A DNA stretch of 41,962 bases, taken from Alphaproteobacteria bacterium (GTDB lineage Bacteria; Pseudomonadota; Alphaproteobacteria; SMXQ01). A program made the translations under genes and the position numbers. Below, in pieces: positions 1-8,514 of this stretch. Numbering within the stretch: the first letter of the stretch is position 1; the number at the start of each line of letters is the position of its first letter. The stretch is taken from assembly GCA_029863585.1 (NCBI GenBank), contig JAOTVC010000007.1, positions 1 through 41,962 of the forward strand, written 5' to 3'. Below the pieces are notes generated by a model. The model saw only the letters and a program-made list of their open reading frames with translations. It made no database searches and was not told the origin of the DNA.

Positions 1-842
1 TGATGCTGTCGGGGATCGGACCGGCGGAGGAGCTGAAGGCGCATGGCATCGACTGCCGGATCGATGCCCCGGGTGTGGGGCGCAACCTGCAGGACCACAT
101 CGCCGTGATCGTTTACAACAAGCGCCCGGTTCCAGGGCCCTTCGTCGGGGAACTTCGTGCGGACAGGATGACCCTCAACATCATCCGCGCCCATCTTTTC
201 GGGACCGGGCCCGCCACGGTTTTCCCGGGCGGGATGCATGGCTACATCCGGACCGAGGCGGGGCTGAGCGCGCCCGATATCCAGTTGATGTTCAGGGGCG
301 TGTCCACCGCGCCCCATCTGTGGTTCCCGGGCATCCGCAAGCCCCAGCGCGACCTCTGCGGCGCGCGGCCCGTTCTGCTCCATCCCGAGAGCCGGGGCTG
401 GCTGAACCTGGTCTCTGCCGACCCCTTCGACAAGATTCGTATCCATCAGAATTTCTTCGCCGAACCGAAGGACATGGCGACCCTGCGCAGGGGGGTCGAT
501 GTCTGCCGCGCGATTCTCGCCCAGTCCGAAATGGATGAGTTCAGGGCCGAGGAAACCGCCCCGGGGGCGGACGTCACCAGCGTCGCCGACATCGATGCCT
601 GGATCCGGCGCACCGCCGTCACCGCCCATCACCCTTGCGCCACCTGCGCCATGGGGACGGATGAGGGGGCGCCGCTGGATGGGGAGTTCCGGTTGCGCGG
701 GGCGGAGAACCTGCGGGTGGTCGACGCTTCGGCAATGCCCGATCTGGTGTCGGGCAACATCAACGCCTGCGTGGTGATGATGGCGGAAAAGGCCTCCGAC
801 CAGATCCGCGGCCGGACGCCCCTGCCGGCGGCCCAAATCTAG
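1..842 (+). CDS. GMC-family FAD oxidoreductase, C-terminal part (5' end outside window)
   Basis: This is the C-terminal ~280 residues of a glucose-methanol-choline oxidoreductase, such as a choline or alcohol dehydrogenase. The visible part opens with LSGIGPAEEL and GVGRNLQDH, which sit just after the FAD-binding half in this family. It ends with the GMC_oxred_C signature: HHPCATCAMG at about residues 209-218 (active-site His), then LRVVDASAMPDLVSGNINA and MMAEKASD. The N-terminal Rossmann GxGxxG motif lies upstream of the window, so the gene is cut by the window edge rather than visibly broken. Reading frame 3 is open from base 3. Its TAG stop overlaps the convergent HD-domain gene by four bases. 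The substrate cannot be told from the sequence. Confidence 0.93.
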   Translation, partial: MLSGIGPAEELKAHGIDCRIDAPGVGRNLQDHIAVIVYNKRPVPGPFVGELRADRMTLNIIRAHLFGTGPATVFPGGMHGYIRTEAGLSAPDIQLMFRGVSTAPHLWFPGIRKPQRDLCGARPVLLHPESRGWLNLVSADPFDKIRIHQNFFAEPKDMATLRRGVDVCRAILAQSEMDEFRAEETAPGADVTSVADIDAWIRRTAVTAHHPCATCAMGTDEGAPLDGEFRLRGAENLRVVDASAMPDLVSGNINACVVMMAEKASDQIRGRTPLPAAQI

Positions 843-1402
843 TCCGGCGCCCCATCGCCGAAACGCGCATGGGCGGCGGCGAGCGCCGCATCGAAGCGGT
901 CTTCCAGTTGCGCGTTGAGGCCGCGGCAGCCGGCGACGACGTCGACGCCCCATCTGATATAGGCTTGGATTTCCGCGAGGCTCCATCCCGGCGGCGGGTC
1001 GGCGGCCATTTCCTCGATGTTGGACGTCTTATCGGCGATTTTCAGCATCCGCGCCCGGGCGCTCAAGCCCGGCGCGGCCTCCACCTGGTGCCGGCGCCGC
1101 GCCTCTTCGGTCACGCCTTCCGGGTCGGTGACTTCCGCGACCAATTGGGAGACTTCGGCGCCGAAATCCCGGTCGAGGTCGGCGAGCGTCAGGTCGCTGT
1201 CCTCGATCACGTCGTGCAGCAGGCCGCCGATGATGAGAACCTGGTCCTTCCCGCTGGTGGCCTCATTCAGGATCGTGGCCACTTCGGTCACGTGGTGGAT
1301 ATATGCCTCCCCCCGCGCACCCTTGCGGGTCTGTCCCGCGTGCACCGACTGCGCGAGCGCCAATGCCCGGTCGATTTCGGGGCTCCGGGGTAGGCCGGAC
1401 AT
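839..1402 (-). CDS. HD-domain protein (RelA/SpoT-type hydrolase fold)
   Basis: A protein of 187 residues with an HD metal-dependent phosphohydrolase fold like the hydrolase half of RelA/SpoT or small MESH1-like enzymes. Visible ligands are the His pair at residues 36-37 (YIHHVTEVATIL), HD at 63-64 (LLHDVIEDSD, with the E-D pair typical of SpoT-like HD domains) and the Asp of KIADKTSNI near 124. There is no synthetase, TGS or ACT domain, so it is a stand-alone hydrolase. The start ATG at 1402 is preceded by GGAGAGG about 7 bases upstream; the open frame continues further upstream without family similarity and is rejected. (p)ppGpp or a related nucleotide is a plausible substrate but unproven. 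Confidence 0.88.
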   Translation of the reverse strand: MSGLPRSPEIDRALALAQSVHAGQTRKGARGEAYIHHVTEVATILNEATSGKDQVLIIGGLLHDVIEDSDLTLADLDRDFGAEVSQLVAEVTDPEGVTEEARRRHQVEAAPGLSARARMLKIADKTSNIEEMAADPPPGWSLAEIQAYIRWGVDVVAGCRGLNAQLEDRFDAALAAAHARFGDGAPD

Positions 1403-1434
1403 CGTCCCATCCTCTCCGGGGACTTCGGGTCCTC

Positions 1435-2211
1435 TCAATTGCGGAAGCTCGGATCCTGAGCGTCCAGCATCTCCAGATGCGCATACCATTCCGCCGGCGG
1501 GGTCGAATAGTCGCGCGGCCGGTTGGCCTGGCCCGCGGCGTGATCGATCACGTCCTTGGAGGGCAGGTTCAACTCGGCGCCCGACTGCATCGCCGCGACC
1601 TGCACCCGGCAGGCGGTCTCGAGCGAATACATCCAGCTGAAGCAGGTCCACATGGCGGGCCCGGCCACCAGCAGGCCGTGATTGCGCAGGATCAGCCAGT
1701 TGCAGGTGCCGAGGTCGGCCACCAGTCTTTCGCGTTCTTCCAGCTCCGTCGCGTAGCCTTCGTAGTCGTGATAGGCCATGTCGGCGACGAACTTCATGGA
1801 CTTCTGGTTGACCGGCAGCAGGCCGCACTTCATCGCCGATACCGCCATGCCCGCCGTGGTATGGGTGTGGATCACGCAATTCACATCGGGCCGCGCGCCC
1901 AGCACCGCCGAGTGGATGACGTAGCCGGCTTCGATCACGGTGGCGTTGGTGTCGCTCTGGATTTCGCCGTCCAGGTTGATCTTGATCAGGTCCGAGGCCC
2001 GCATCTGGTGGAACAGACGCCCTTGCGGGTTCAGGAGGAACTGGTCCTCGGTCCCCGGCACCCGGACCGAGATATGGGTGGAGGTCTTGTCGTCCATCTC
2101 GTAATGGGCGATCAGCCGGTACAGCGCCGCGAGGTTGACGCGGGTCTCATGCTCCGCCTTGGTGATCAGGTTTTCGGGGTCGTTGCGTCGGGTGACGTGC
2201 GATGCGCACAT
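1435..2211 (-). CDS. class II aldolase/adducin domain protein
   Basis: A protein of 258 residues spanning one class II aldolase/adducin domain (fuculose-1-phosphate aldolase / ribulose-phosphate epimerase type). Zinc ligands are visible as HTHTTAG (His115, His117) and LRNHGLLVAG (His178). Glu94 (TVIEAGYVIH) is in the place of the catalytic acid. The family acts on phosphorylated or carboxylated sugars and hydroxy-acids; similar enzymes without a known substrate are common in Alphaproteobacteria. The start is supported by GGGAGGAA about 6 bases upstream. It lies just upstream of the HD gene on the same strand (32 bases apart) and is divergent from the epimerase gene across a 244-base promoter region. 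Confidence 0.9.
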   Translation of the reverse strand: MCASHVTRRNDPENLITKAEHETRVNLAALYRLIAHYEMDDKTSTHISVRVPGTEDQFLLNPQGRLFHQMRASDLIKINLDGEIQSDTNATVIEAGYVIHSAVLGARPDVNCVIHTHTTAGMAVSAMKCGLLPVNQKSMKFVADMAYHDYEGYATELEERERLVADLGTCNWLILRNHGLLVAGPAMWTCFSWMYSLETACRVQVAAMQSGAELNLPSKDVIDHAAGQANRPRDYSTPPAEWYAHLEMLDAQDPSFRN

Positions 2212-2455
2212 GGCTGTTCCTCCCGGTGGGGCGGCGGCCCGGGGAAGGGCTCGGCCGCGTTAGCGTTGGCCGCTGTTCGATCCGAAGCTTAGAAGAAACC
2301 GAAGCCCGCATCAAACCCAACCGAGGGCTCGGCGCGCCGGTTGCGCGGGCGGGCCGACTGGTCTACCAAAAGGGCAAGGGATGCCGGGCCCGCGGGGGTG
2401 CGGCCCGTGAGTTGAGTATAGACACGACAACGAATCCCTTCTGAGGAGGCAGACC

Positions 2456-3403
2456 ATGACCACCTTGATCACCGGCGCCGGGTTGATCGGCACCGCCTTT
2501 GCGCAGCGCGCGCTGGCCCGCAACGAGCCGGTCGTGTTTTTCGATCCCGAGCCGCGCGCGGACTTTATCGCCAAGAAGCTGGGCACCGGGGACACGCCGC
2601 TGGTGCGCGGCGATGTGCGCGACCTGCCGAAGCTGGTGGAGACGATCCAGGATCATGGTTGCGAAACCGTGCTGCACAGCGCGGGAATCATCGGCGGCAA
2701 GGTCGACGAGATGATGTATTCCGCCCTGCAGATCAATATTCAGGGCACCATGAACGTGGCCGAGGCGGTGCGTCTGACCGGTGCGCGGCGGCTGGTCCAT
2801 GTGTCGACCTTCGGCGTCTACGACATGCGCCGGGCCGATATTCCCAAGGTTCTGGGTGAGGACTTCCACCGTGGCCACGGCCGCGCCTACGGCAATTCCA
2901 AGGCCTGCAAGGAACTGATCCTCGAAGCCTACCGCGCGCGTTATGGGTTCGAACTGATCGGGGTGCGTCCGGCCAACGTGTTCGGCAACGGCCATTTCTG
3001 GTCGGGCTCCGGCGGCGGGCAGAAGGTCCATGAGATGATGACAGCGGGCGCGGAAGGCCGGGTCGCCAAGATCCCGGCCAACCAGACCATGGCCAACGAG
3101 TACATCTATTCCAAGGACATCGGCGGCATCCTCGATGCGGCGGCGACCGTCCCCCAACCCGACCGCCTGTTCTTCAACGGCGGCACCGGGATTCTGACCA
3201 CGTTCGACGAATTGCTCGCCGCCGTGCGCAAGATTTACCCGGGCTTGGAATACGAGGTGCTGGAGGGCCGCGCCGGTCATGACCGGGACACCGTGCTGGA
3301 CCTGTCGGAGCCGAAAGCCAAGCTCGGCTGGGTGCCGAAATATTCCCTCGACGCGGCACTTGCCGATTACGCGGAAGAAATCAAGACCATCGGCGCGTTC
3401 TGA
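2456..3403 (+). CDS. NAD-dependent epimerase/dehydratase (extended SDR)
   Basis: A full-length extended short-chain dehydrogenase/reductase of 315 residues. The nucleotide-binding motif TGAGLIG is at residues 6-12, the active-site YxxxK is YGNSK (Tyr145, Lys149), and the preceding Ser/Thr is in HVSTFGVYD near 117. Members oxidise, epimerise or dehydrate sugar nucleotides or lactone-forming sugars in the cytoplasm. The start follows a strong AGGAGG site 7 bases upstream. YjbQ starts 11 bases downstream, so the two are probably co-transcribed. The divergent class II aldolase neighbour is consistent with a sugar-acid route, but that is only inference. Confidence 0.92.
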   Translation: MTTLITGAGLIGTAFAQRALARNEPVVFFDPEPRADFIAKKLGTGDTPLVRGDVRDLPKLVETIQDHGCETVLHSAGIIGGKVDEMMYSALQINIQGTMNVAEAVRLTGARRLVHVSTFGVYDMRRADIPKVLGEDFHRGHGRAYGNSKACKELILEAYRARYGFELIGVRPANVFGNGHFWSGSGGGQKVHEMMTAGAEGRVAKIPANQTMANEYIYSKDIGGILDAAATVPQPDRLFFNGGTGILTTFDELLAAVRKIYPGLEYEVLEGRAGHDRDTVLDLSEPKAKLGWVPKYSLDAALADYAEEIKTIGAF

Positions 3404-3414
3404 GCGAGGGAGAA

Positions 3415-3831
3415 GTGCACGCTCAGACGGAGATCGAGGTCCGGACCACGGGACGCGGGCTCATCGACGTCACCGGTGAGGTCGCGGGCTGGGTCGCGGA
3501 ACAGGGGGTGGGGACCGGGCTCCTCACATTGTTCCTCCGCCATACCTCGGCCTCGCTTCTGATCCAGGAAAACGCCGATCCTGACGTGCTTCTGGATCTT
3601 GAGAATTTCTTCGCCCGCCTGGTGCCCGATGATCCGGCGCTCTACCGCCACGCGACCGAAGGGGCCGACGACATGCCGGCCCATATCCGCGCGGCCCTGA
3701 CCCAGACGCAGCTTTCTATTCCGCTCAAAGCCGGTGCGCCGGTGCTCGGCACCTGGCAGGGGATTTACCTCTATGAACACCGCACCGCGCCGCACCGGCG
3801 CCGGATCGTGTTGCACCTGATCGGCGAGTGA
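3415..3831 (+). CDS. YjbQ / UPF0047 family protein
   Basis: A protein of 138 residues matching the YjbQ (secondary thiamine-phosphate synthase enzyme, UPF0047) family along its full length. Hallmarks are HTSASLLIQENADPDV, the His of YRHATEGADDMPAHIR and LGTWQGIYLYEHR, where the conserved His and Glu residues line the putative active site. Weak thiamine-phosphate synthase activity is known for the E. coli member; the physiological role is not settled. It starts with GTG behind GCGAGGGAGA, a close ribosome-binding site, 11 bases after the epimerase stop. Confidence 0.92.
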   Translation: MHAQTEIEVRTTGRGLIDVTGEVAGWVAEQGVGTGLLTLFLRHTSASLLIQENADPDVLLDLENFFARLVPDDPALYRHATEGADDMPAHIRAALTQTQLSIPLKAGAPVLGTWQGIYLYEHRTAPHRRRIVLHLIGE

Positions 3832-3853
3832 GCGGCGGCGGGGCCAAACAGGC

Positions 3854-4102
3854 ATGGAGATCCGGGTCGAGTGCTACGCTGGCCACCGCGGTGAGGAAAC
3901 ACCGCGCCGCCTCCATTTCGATTCGCGGACGGTGGAGGTCGCTCGAGTTCTTGATGCCTGGCACGGGCCCGATCATCGCTACTTCAAGCTCTTGGGCTCC
4001 GATGGAGCGACCTACCTGCTGCGCCATGACGAACCGGCCGGAGAATGGGCCCTGGTCCAGTTTCAGCGCGCCGAAAGGCCCGGCGGTCATGCGGAGGGCT
4101 AG
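3854..4102 (+). CDS. small conserved hypothetical protein
   Basis: An 82-residue soluble protein that I recognise only as a conserved small proteobacterial family. It has an N-terminal RGEETPRR segment followed by VARVLDAWHGPDHRYFK and a C-terminal LLRHDEPAGEW. The pattern suggests a small all-beta fold. It lies 22 bases after yjbQ on the same strand and its stop overlaps the convergent DUF2905 gene by four bases. A competing frame over the same interval (3828-4109) is Ser/Pro-rich and is a shadow. No function is claimed. Confidence 0.75.
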   Translation: MEIRVECYAGHRGEETPRRLHFDSRTVEVARVLDAWHGPDHRYFKLLGSDGATYLLRHDEPAGEWALVQFQRAERPGGHAEG

Positions 4103-4305
4103 CGGTTGATCAGCCACAGGACCAGGCTGAGAACGGCGCTGACCAGAATCGAGGTGGTGAGGGGGAAGTAAAGCCGGAAATTATCCCGCTCGATAATGAT
4201 GTCGCCGGGAAGCCGGCCAAGCCCCAGCTTGGCGATCACCGGCCAGAGCAGGCCTAGGGCGACAAGCACCAAGCCGAAGATGATGAGCAGTCTGGACACG
4301 GGCAT
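4099..4305 (-). CDS. DUF2905 family small membrane protein
   Basis: A 68-residue protein with two membrane segments (about residues 5-25 and 48-66) separated by the family signature GRLPGDIIIERDNFRLYFPL followed by TTSI. This matches DUF2905, a two-TM inner-membrane protein of unknown role that is widespread in bacteria. Length and both helices are complete. Its 3' end overlaps the neighbouring small plus-strand gene by four bases. Confidence 0.9.
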   Translation of the reverse strand: MPVSRLLIIFGLVLVALGLLWPVIAKLGLGRLPGDIIIERDNFRLYFPLTTSILVSAVLSLVLWLINR

Positions 4306-4406
4306 GGCGGCAGGCCGGCATATGGGTCAGGGTCGCCCGCCATTCCCGCCTTCCTTGCCGCGCGATGCAAGAACTTTATCTGGTTCCCGACGGGCGGCGC
4401 GGCCCG

Positions 4407-5732
4407 TTAAGCCTCCCCGGCCGCTTCCGGAACCGGCGGACGTTTTGACGGCGAGGTCAGCTGTCCCAACACCAATTGACGCACGAACACGACATGCAGG
4501 CGCAGGTGGTAGAGGTCTTCGGCGTAGGACAGCGGGATGTTCACCTGCGACACCTGGTCCTGGATGTCGTCCAGGCGATCGGTGAAGATTTCCCGGTCGG
4601 CGGCGGGGCCCGCGGCTTTCCAGTCTGCCTCGATCTGCTGCAGTTCGCTGTACCAGCGGTAGATCTTGCGGCGGATGCCCCAGCGGTAGGCCGGCGGCGC
4701 GATCTTGAACAGCGGGATCAGCAATGTGATCAGCGGCACCAGCATGATGATCAGGCGCTCGACCAGGACCGCCGCCCAGAACGGCAGCACCCGGCGCAGG
4801 AAGGTTGGGCCGCGCTTGAGATACCGTTCGGCGTCGGAGCTTAGGGGGAAGTCGACGAATTTGGCTGAGGGAAACAGCTCGAACGGTGTCGTCAGGTTGC
4901 CGTTGCGGTGCACGTCGATGGCGGCTTCCAAGAACAGGTCGATCAAGGCGGGGTGAATGTCCCCGCGCGCCACCAGGGCGCCGGTGGGGGCGATCAGGGT
5001 CATGTCCTTGGGCGGGAAATCCCGGGCGAGGTCGAGGACGCCCTCGGGCAGATCGATCTTCGAGAGATATTTGTAGCGCCGCTCATAGGCATCGGCCTGG
5101 GCGAAATCCAACAGGTGGAATTGCGGCCTGAGGGCTAGTTCCAGAAGCGGCGGCGAGAGTTCGGCGCTGACGAAGAACGCCGCATCGATCCGGCCCGCCG
5201 CCAAGGCGTCCGCCGCCTCCTTGCCGCCGATCGAGAGATAGGTGGAGTTCTCGTCGTCGATGTCGTTGTCGGTGAGCAAGGCCTTGGCCAGCACCCGGGT
5301 GCCCGACCCCCCGGCGCCGATGGCGATTCGCTTGCCCTTGAGCGCGATGAGTTTGTCCGGCGCCTCCGGGAAGCCGCGGGTCAGGACCCAGACCGGTTCG
5401 AAGAAGACACTCGCAAGTGATTGCAGCTGCGGCGCGCCGAAGGGATCGCCGACGCCGCCCTGGACAAAGGCGATCTCGACCCCCGATTTGGGATCGGTCA
5501 GAAGGTCGATGTTCTCCTTGGCGCCCGCGGTGTGGCGCACCGTCAGGGTGATGCCGTGGCGGGCCAGAAGCGCCTTGTAGCGCTCCCCATACTGGGCATA
5601 GGACCCCTCCTTCATGCCGGTCGCGATGGTGACGGCGCGCGGCGGCGCAGGGTCGACGAATTGCCAGGTGAACAGGAATCCCGCTATCACCAGGAGGCTG
5701 ATCGGAAGATAGATCTTGAGGAAATCACGCAT
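4407..5732 (-). CDS. TAXI-family TRAP transporter solute-binding protein, membrane-anchored
   Basis: A protein of 441 residues related to TAXI (TRAP-associated extracytoplasmic) solute-binding subunits. Residues 7-26 form an uncleaved-looking signal anchor. The binding domain follows, with the TAXI hallmarks VTIATGMKEGSYAQYGERY and VEIAFVQGGVGD, then GKRIAIGAGGSGTR. A second hydrophobic segment lies near 322-345 and is followed by a ~95-residue basic/amphipathic, helical tail rich in coiled-coil-like heptads. The anchor-domain-TM-tail architecture is known in long TAXI proteins. No TRAP permease (DctM/DctQM) lies in the window, so its partner is elsewhere or it works as a sensor. It is the last gene of a minus-strand run, 25 bases after the flavoprotein gene. 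Confidence 0.9.
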   Translation of the reverse strand: MRDFLKIYLPISLLVIAGFLFTWQFVDPAPPRAVTIATGMKEGSYAQYGERYKALLARHGITLTVRHTAGAKENIDLLTDPKSGVEIAFVQGGVGDPFGAPQLQSLASVFFEPVWVLTRGFPEAPDKLIALKGKRIAIGAGGSGTRVLAKALLTDNDIDDENSTYLSIGGKEAADALAAGRIDAAFFVSAELSPPLLELALRPQFHLLDFAQADAYERRYKYLSKIDLPEGVLDLARDFPPKDMTLIAPTGALVARGDIHPALIDLFLEAAIDVHRNGNLTTPFELFPSAKFVDFPLSSDAERYLKRGPTFLRRVLPFWAAVLVERLIIMLVPLITLLIPLFKIAPPAYRWGIRRKIYRWYSELQQIEADWKAAGPAADREIFTDRLDDIQDQVSQVNIPLSYAEDLYHLRLHVVFVRQLVLGQLTSPSKRPPVPEAAGEA

Positions 5733-5757
5733 GGCTCGGTCGCGGTCTTGGGGCCGC

Positions 5758-7437
5758 TCAGGTTAAGTCGGCGGGATGAGTAATCGGGGTCGGGATCGGT
5801 GTCTTGGTCAGTACCGGGCCGCTCCCAGAGTCCTCGACGTCGATCCAGGCCAGCCAGTTGTCATCGTCGCGGAAATCGAAGTCCTCGCGGAAATGGCTCA
5901 TCCGCGATTCTTGCCGCATGAGGCTGGCACGGAAAATGATCTCCGCGGCCAGCACCATGGCTTCCGATTCCTTGATTCGCACCAGCTCGTGATTGTCCGG
6001 TGCGCGAAGCTCGGCGAACCGTTCCCTGAGGCCGCCAAGGGTCTGCAGGGCCGCTTCCAGGCGATCGGCGCTTTTCCACAGCGCGATGTCGTAGCGCGCC
6101 GTGAAGCGCTGGAATTCGAGCAGCCAGTTATCCGATTCCGCGTTGGCGCCGTCATCGCGGGGAGCCATGGTTTCGCGGTATAGCGCGCCCGCCTCGGCGG
6201 CATCGAGCTTGGCCGGGGGCAGGGTCTCCAGATCCTTGACGGCGGCCTCGCCGGCGAACCATCCGGTGCCGATGCACATGCCGATATGGAATCCGGCGAA
6301 ATGGTTGCAGCAACCCGCCTGGGCCAGGCCGGCGGCATAGAGGCCCGGCACGTTGGAGCGGCAGTCGGCATCGGTGGCGAGGCCCATCTTGGTCATCTGG
6401 TTCTGCGGGTAATAGGGCGTCTTGCCGAACATATCGGTGCGCGCTTCGTCGCCCAGCTTGTCGAGGAAGTTCTGCATCCAGGCCACGGTCGAGGAGAAAT
6501 AGAAATCGCGCTTGGCCGGGTCGATGCGCGACATGTCGAGATAGAGCGGGTCGTTGCCCTTTTGCTTTTCCATGGCCATGGCCCGGGCGATGCGCGGCAC
6601 GTCGGCCCGGTCGCCCCATTCGGGCTCGTAGGACAGCATGAACTGTTCGTCGTTCTTGTTGACGAAACTGGCGCCGTCCTGGATGGCGAAGGCGATGCCT
6701 TCGAAATAGAAACGCGGGGTGCCCGGCCGCAGGTAGCTGAATTCGGCGTTGCGCAACTTCGCGCCGGCGCGGTAGGCGAGCAGCGTGCCGGTGCCCGTGA
6801 GGTCGCGCACGAAGCCGGTGCGGAAGGTGATGGCGTTGGTGGCGATGATGGTGGCGCGCGCGGTGATGGCGAAGAATTCGCCGGTCCGCGACTGGACCCC
6901 GACGGCGCCGGTGACCCGCTCGCCGTCGCCCTTCATCAGGCCGGTGACGAAGAAGCGGTCGAGGATCTGAACCCCTTCATCCTCGATGCCGCGCTTGAGC
7001 TTCCACGAAAATTCGAGGCCCCCGCCCACCGGGTACATGACCCTTGTGTCCTTGAGGCCGCGGGTGGGCCGCCGGTAATAGCTGCCGTCCTCGTTGCGGG
7101 GCCATTGCAGCCCGATCCCTTCAAGGTCCTTGAGCCGGTCCCACGAGGTTTCCAGCACCCGGTGGATCAGGGGCTGATCGGCGATGAAGTCGTTGCCGGC
7201 GATGATCTCCTTGGTGACCGATTCAAGGTCGTCGTCGGGAGCCACCACCACCGTCCAGGCGTTGGAAAAGGCGGTGTGGCCGGAACGGCCCACCTTCCAG
7301 GAATCGACGATGGTGACCTGGGTGGCGGGCGGTGCCGCGCGCTTGGCCGAAAGGGCGGCGACGAGGCCGCCGGCGCCGGCGCCGATCACCAGGATGTCGG
7401 TTTCGATATGGGTTCCGTGAACGCCGTTGGTTGCCAT
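5758..7437 (-). CDS. AprA-like FAD-dependent oxidoreductase (fumarate reductase/adenylylsulfate reductase type)
   Basis: A flavoprotein of 559 residues of the fumarate reductase/succinate dehydrogenase/AprA superfamily. The N-terminal dinucleotide-binding motif VIGAGAGGLVAALSA is near residues 17-31; a second FAD-contact segment reads NVPGLYAAGLAQAGCCNHFAG. The helical C-terminal domain resembles adenylylsulfate reductase alpha subunits more than SdhA. I chose ATG 7437, with AGGAAAGAGG just upstream, over an upstream frame extension that would run into the ferredoxin gene. The preceding gene is a two-cluster ferredoxin like AprB, so the pair is likely an electron-transferring heterodimer. There is no sat, aprM or qmo gene here, so sulfite oxidation should not be assumed; an organic-acid dehydrogenase is an alternative. 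Confidence 0.9.
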   Translation of the reverse strand: MATNGVHGTHIETDILVIGAGAGGLVAALSAKRAAPPATQVTIVDSWKVGRSGHTAFSNAWTVVVAPDDDLESVTKEIIAGNDFIADQPLIHRVLETSWDRLKDLEGIGLQWPRNEDGSYYRRPTRGLKDTRVMYPVGGGLEFSWKLKRGIEDEGVQILDRFFVTGLMKGDGERVTGAVGVQSRTGEFFAITARATIIATNAITFRTGFVRDLTGTGTLLAYRAGAKLRNAEFSYLRPGTPRFYFEGIAFAIQDGASFVNKNDEQFMLSYEPEWGDRADVPRIARAMAMEKQKGNDPLYLDMSRIDPAKRDFYFSSTVAWMQNFLDKLGDEARTDMFGKTPYYPQNQMTKMGLATDADCRSNVPGLYAAGLAQAGCCNHFAGFHIGMCIGTGWFAGEAAVKDLETLPPAKLDAAEAGALYRETMAPRDDGANAESDNWLLEFQRFTARYDIALWKSADRLEAALQTLGGLRERFAELRAPDNHELVRIKESEAMVLAAEIIFRASLMRQESRMSHFREDFDFRDDDNWLAWIDVEDSGSGPVLTKTPIPTPITHPADLT

Positions 7438-7459
7438 GCCTGCCTCTTTCCTGCCCGGA

Positions 7460-7708
7460 CTACCAGGGCCGCGGACGGTTCTTGACCGAGGGATGAACAT
7501 CGACGATCCCCTCCGGACAGAACAGTTCGCAATTGAAGCAGGTCACGCAGTGCTGCTGGTACTTGATGACCGGCAGCGACTTGGCACGGTGCATCCCGTC
7601 GACCACGTCCGGCATCGCAACCGGTTCCATGTAGATGACGTCGGCCGGACAGACCTCGTCACAGATGCCGCAACCGGTGCATTTATCGAGGTCGATGGCT
7701 TCGATCAT
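7460..7708 (-). CDS. 4Fe-4S dicluster ferredoxin (AprB-like small subunit)
   Basis: An 82-residue protein with two full cluster motifs: CTGCGICDEVCP (Cys10, 13, 16, 20) and CVTCFNCELFCP (Cys54, 57, 60, 64). These bind two [4Fe-4S] clusters and would pass electrons to or from the adjacent flavoprotein. It lacks the long C-terminal tail of true AprB. The ATG at 7708 overlaps the TGA stop of the upstream GST gene (ATGA), indicating translational coupling. The gene ends 22 bases before the flavoprotein start. Confidence 0.93.
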   Translation of the reverse strand: MIEAIDLDKCTGCGICDEVCPADVIYMEPVAMPDVVDGMHRAKSLPVIKYQQHCVTCFNCELFCPEGIVDVHPSVKNRPRPW

Positions 7709-8514
7709 GACGCCATCTCCGCACTGGCGGTGCCCCGCACCTCGCCCAGGATGGCCCGGATCCGGGGCCACGATTCGGCCCCATGGGTCGACATCAGGTC
7801 AAGCGAATGGTCCGGCGCGAAATCGTCGATGGCGAGCTTGACCGCGGGACGCGCCGTGATCGTGGCGTACCATTGCTGGAGCCCGGGCCGGCCCTCGAAC
7901 AGCCCTTGCAAGCCCAGGTGGTGGAGGCGCACGGCATAGCCGATATAGGAGATGTCGGCGAGCGAATAGACGCCGCCCGCCAGGTAGCCTTCGGCGGCAA
8001 TCACCTTTTCCATGTCGCCCAGAAGCTTGTCGTAACCGGCAAGGGCCTTGCGGAAAAGCGGCGCCTCCACGCCCAGCTTGAAGCTCTCCATTTTCCGCGC
8101 CCGTTTGGCCGGATTGATCATGGTCTTGATCTGCGCTTCATGTCCCTCTTCGAACCGGAAGGCGATGGACGACGACAGCACGCCGGTCAGGGGGTGGATC
8201 TCCTCATCCAGCCGCTTCATCCACAGCCGCATGTTGGCACGGCCCAACGGGTCGCCGGGACGGAGCGGCGGCGCCGGTATCAGTTCGTCGAGATACTGGA
8301 TGATGACAGACGATTCGATGATCGGCACACCGTCCACCACCAGGGTGGGGACAACGCCGTTGGGATTGAGTTTGAGATATTCCGGGCGGTGCTGCTCGGC
8401 CTTGCGCAGGTCGAGGTGATGGCTGGTCCAGGCCTGCCCCTTTTCCGCCAAGGTGACCCGGACCTTCTGCGAACAGGTCGAGATTTCCCCATGATAGAGC
8501 TCGAAAACCGCCAT
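7705..8514 (-). CDS. glutathione S-transferase family protein
   Basis: A two-domain GST-fold protein of 269 residues. The N-terminal thioredoxin-like domain shows FELYHGEISTCSQKVRVTL, the cis-Pro segment NPNGVVPTLVVDG and the glutathione gamma-Glu site IESSVIIQYLDE. The all-helical C-terminal domain includes YSLADISYIGYAVRL. The Ser-Thr-Cys-Ser active-site region suggests a beta/omega-like thiol transferase or dehalogenase rather than a Tyr-class enzyme. It heads the minus-strand run GST - ferredoxin - flavoprotein - TAXI protein. GAGGGGAGGA lies directly before the ATG. Placing a GST first suggests that glutathione conjugation or reductive cleavage precedes the redox step; this is inference. 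Confidence 0.92.
   Translation of the reverse strand: MAVFELYHGEISTCSQKVRVTLAEKGQAWTSHHLDLRKAEQHRPEYLKLNPNGVVPTLVVDGVPIIESSVIIQYLDELIPAPPLRPGDPLGRANMRLWMKRLDEEIHPLTGVLSSSIAFRFEEGHEAQIKTMINPAKRARKMESFKLGVEAPLFRKALAGYDKLLGDMEKVIAAEGYLAGGVYSLADISYIGYAVRLHHLGLQGLFEGRPGLQQWYATITARPAVKLAIDDFAPDHSLDLMSTHGAESWPRIRAILGEVRGTASAEMAS

Noticed and set aside
5758-7708. Dissimilatory adenylylsulfate reductase (AprAB)
   Set aside because: Fold and pairing match, but the ferredoxin lacks the AprB tail and there are no sat, qmo, aprM or dsr genes.
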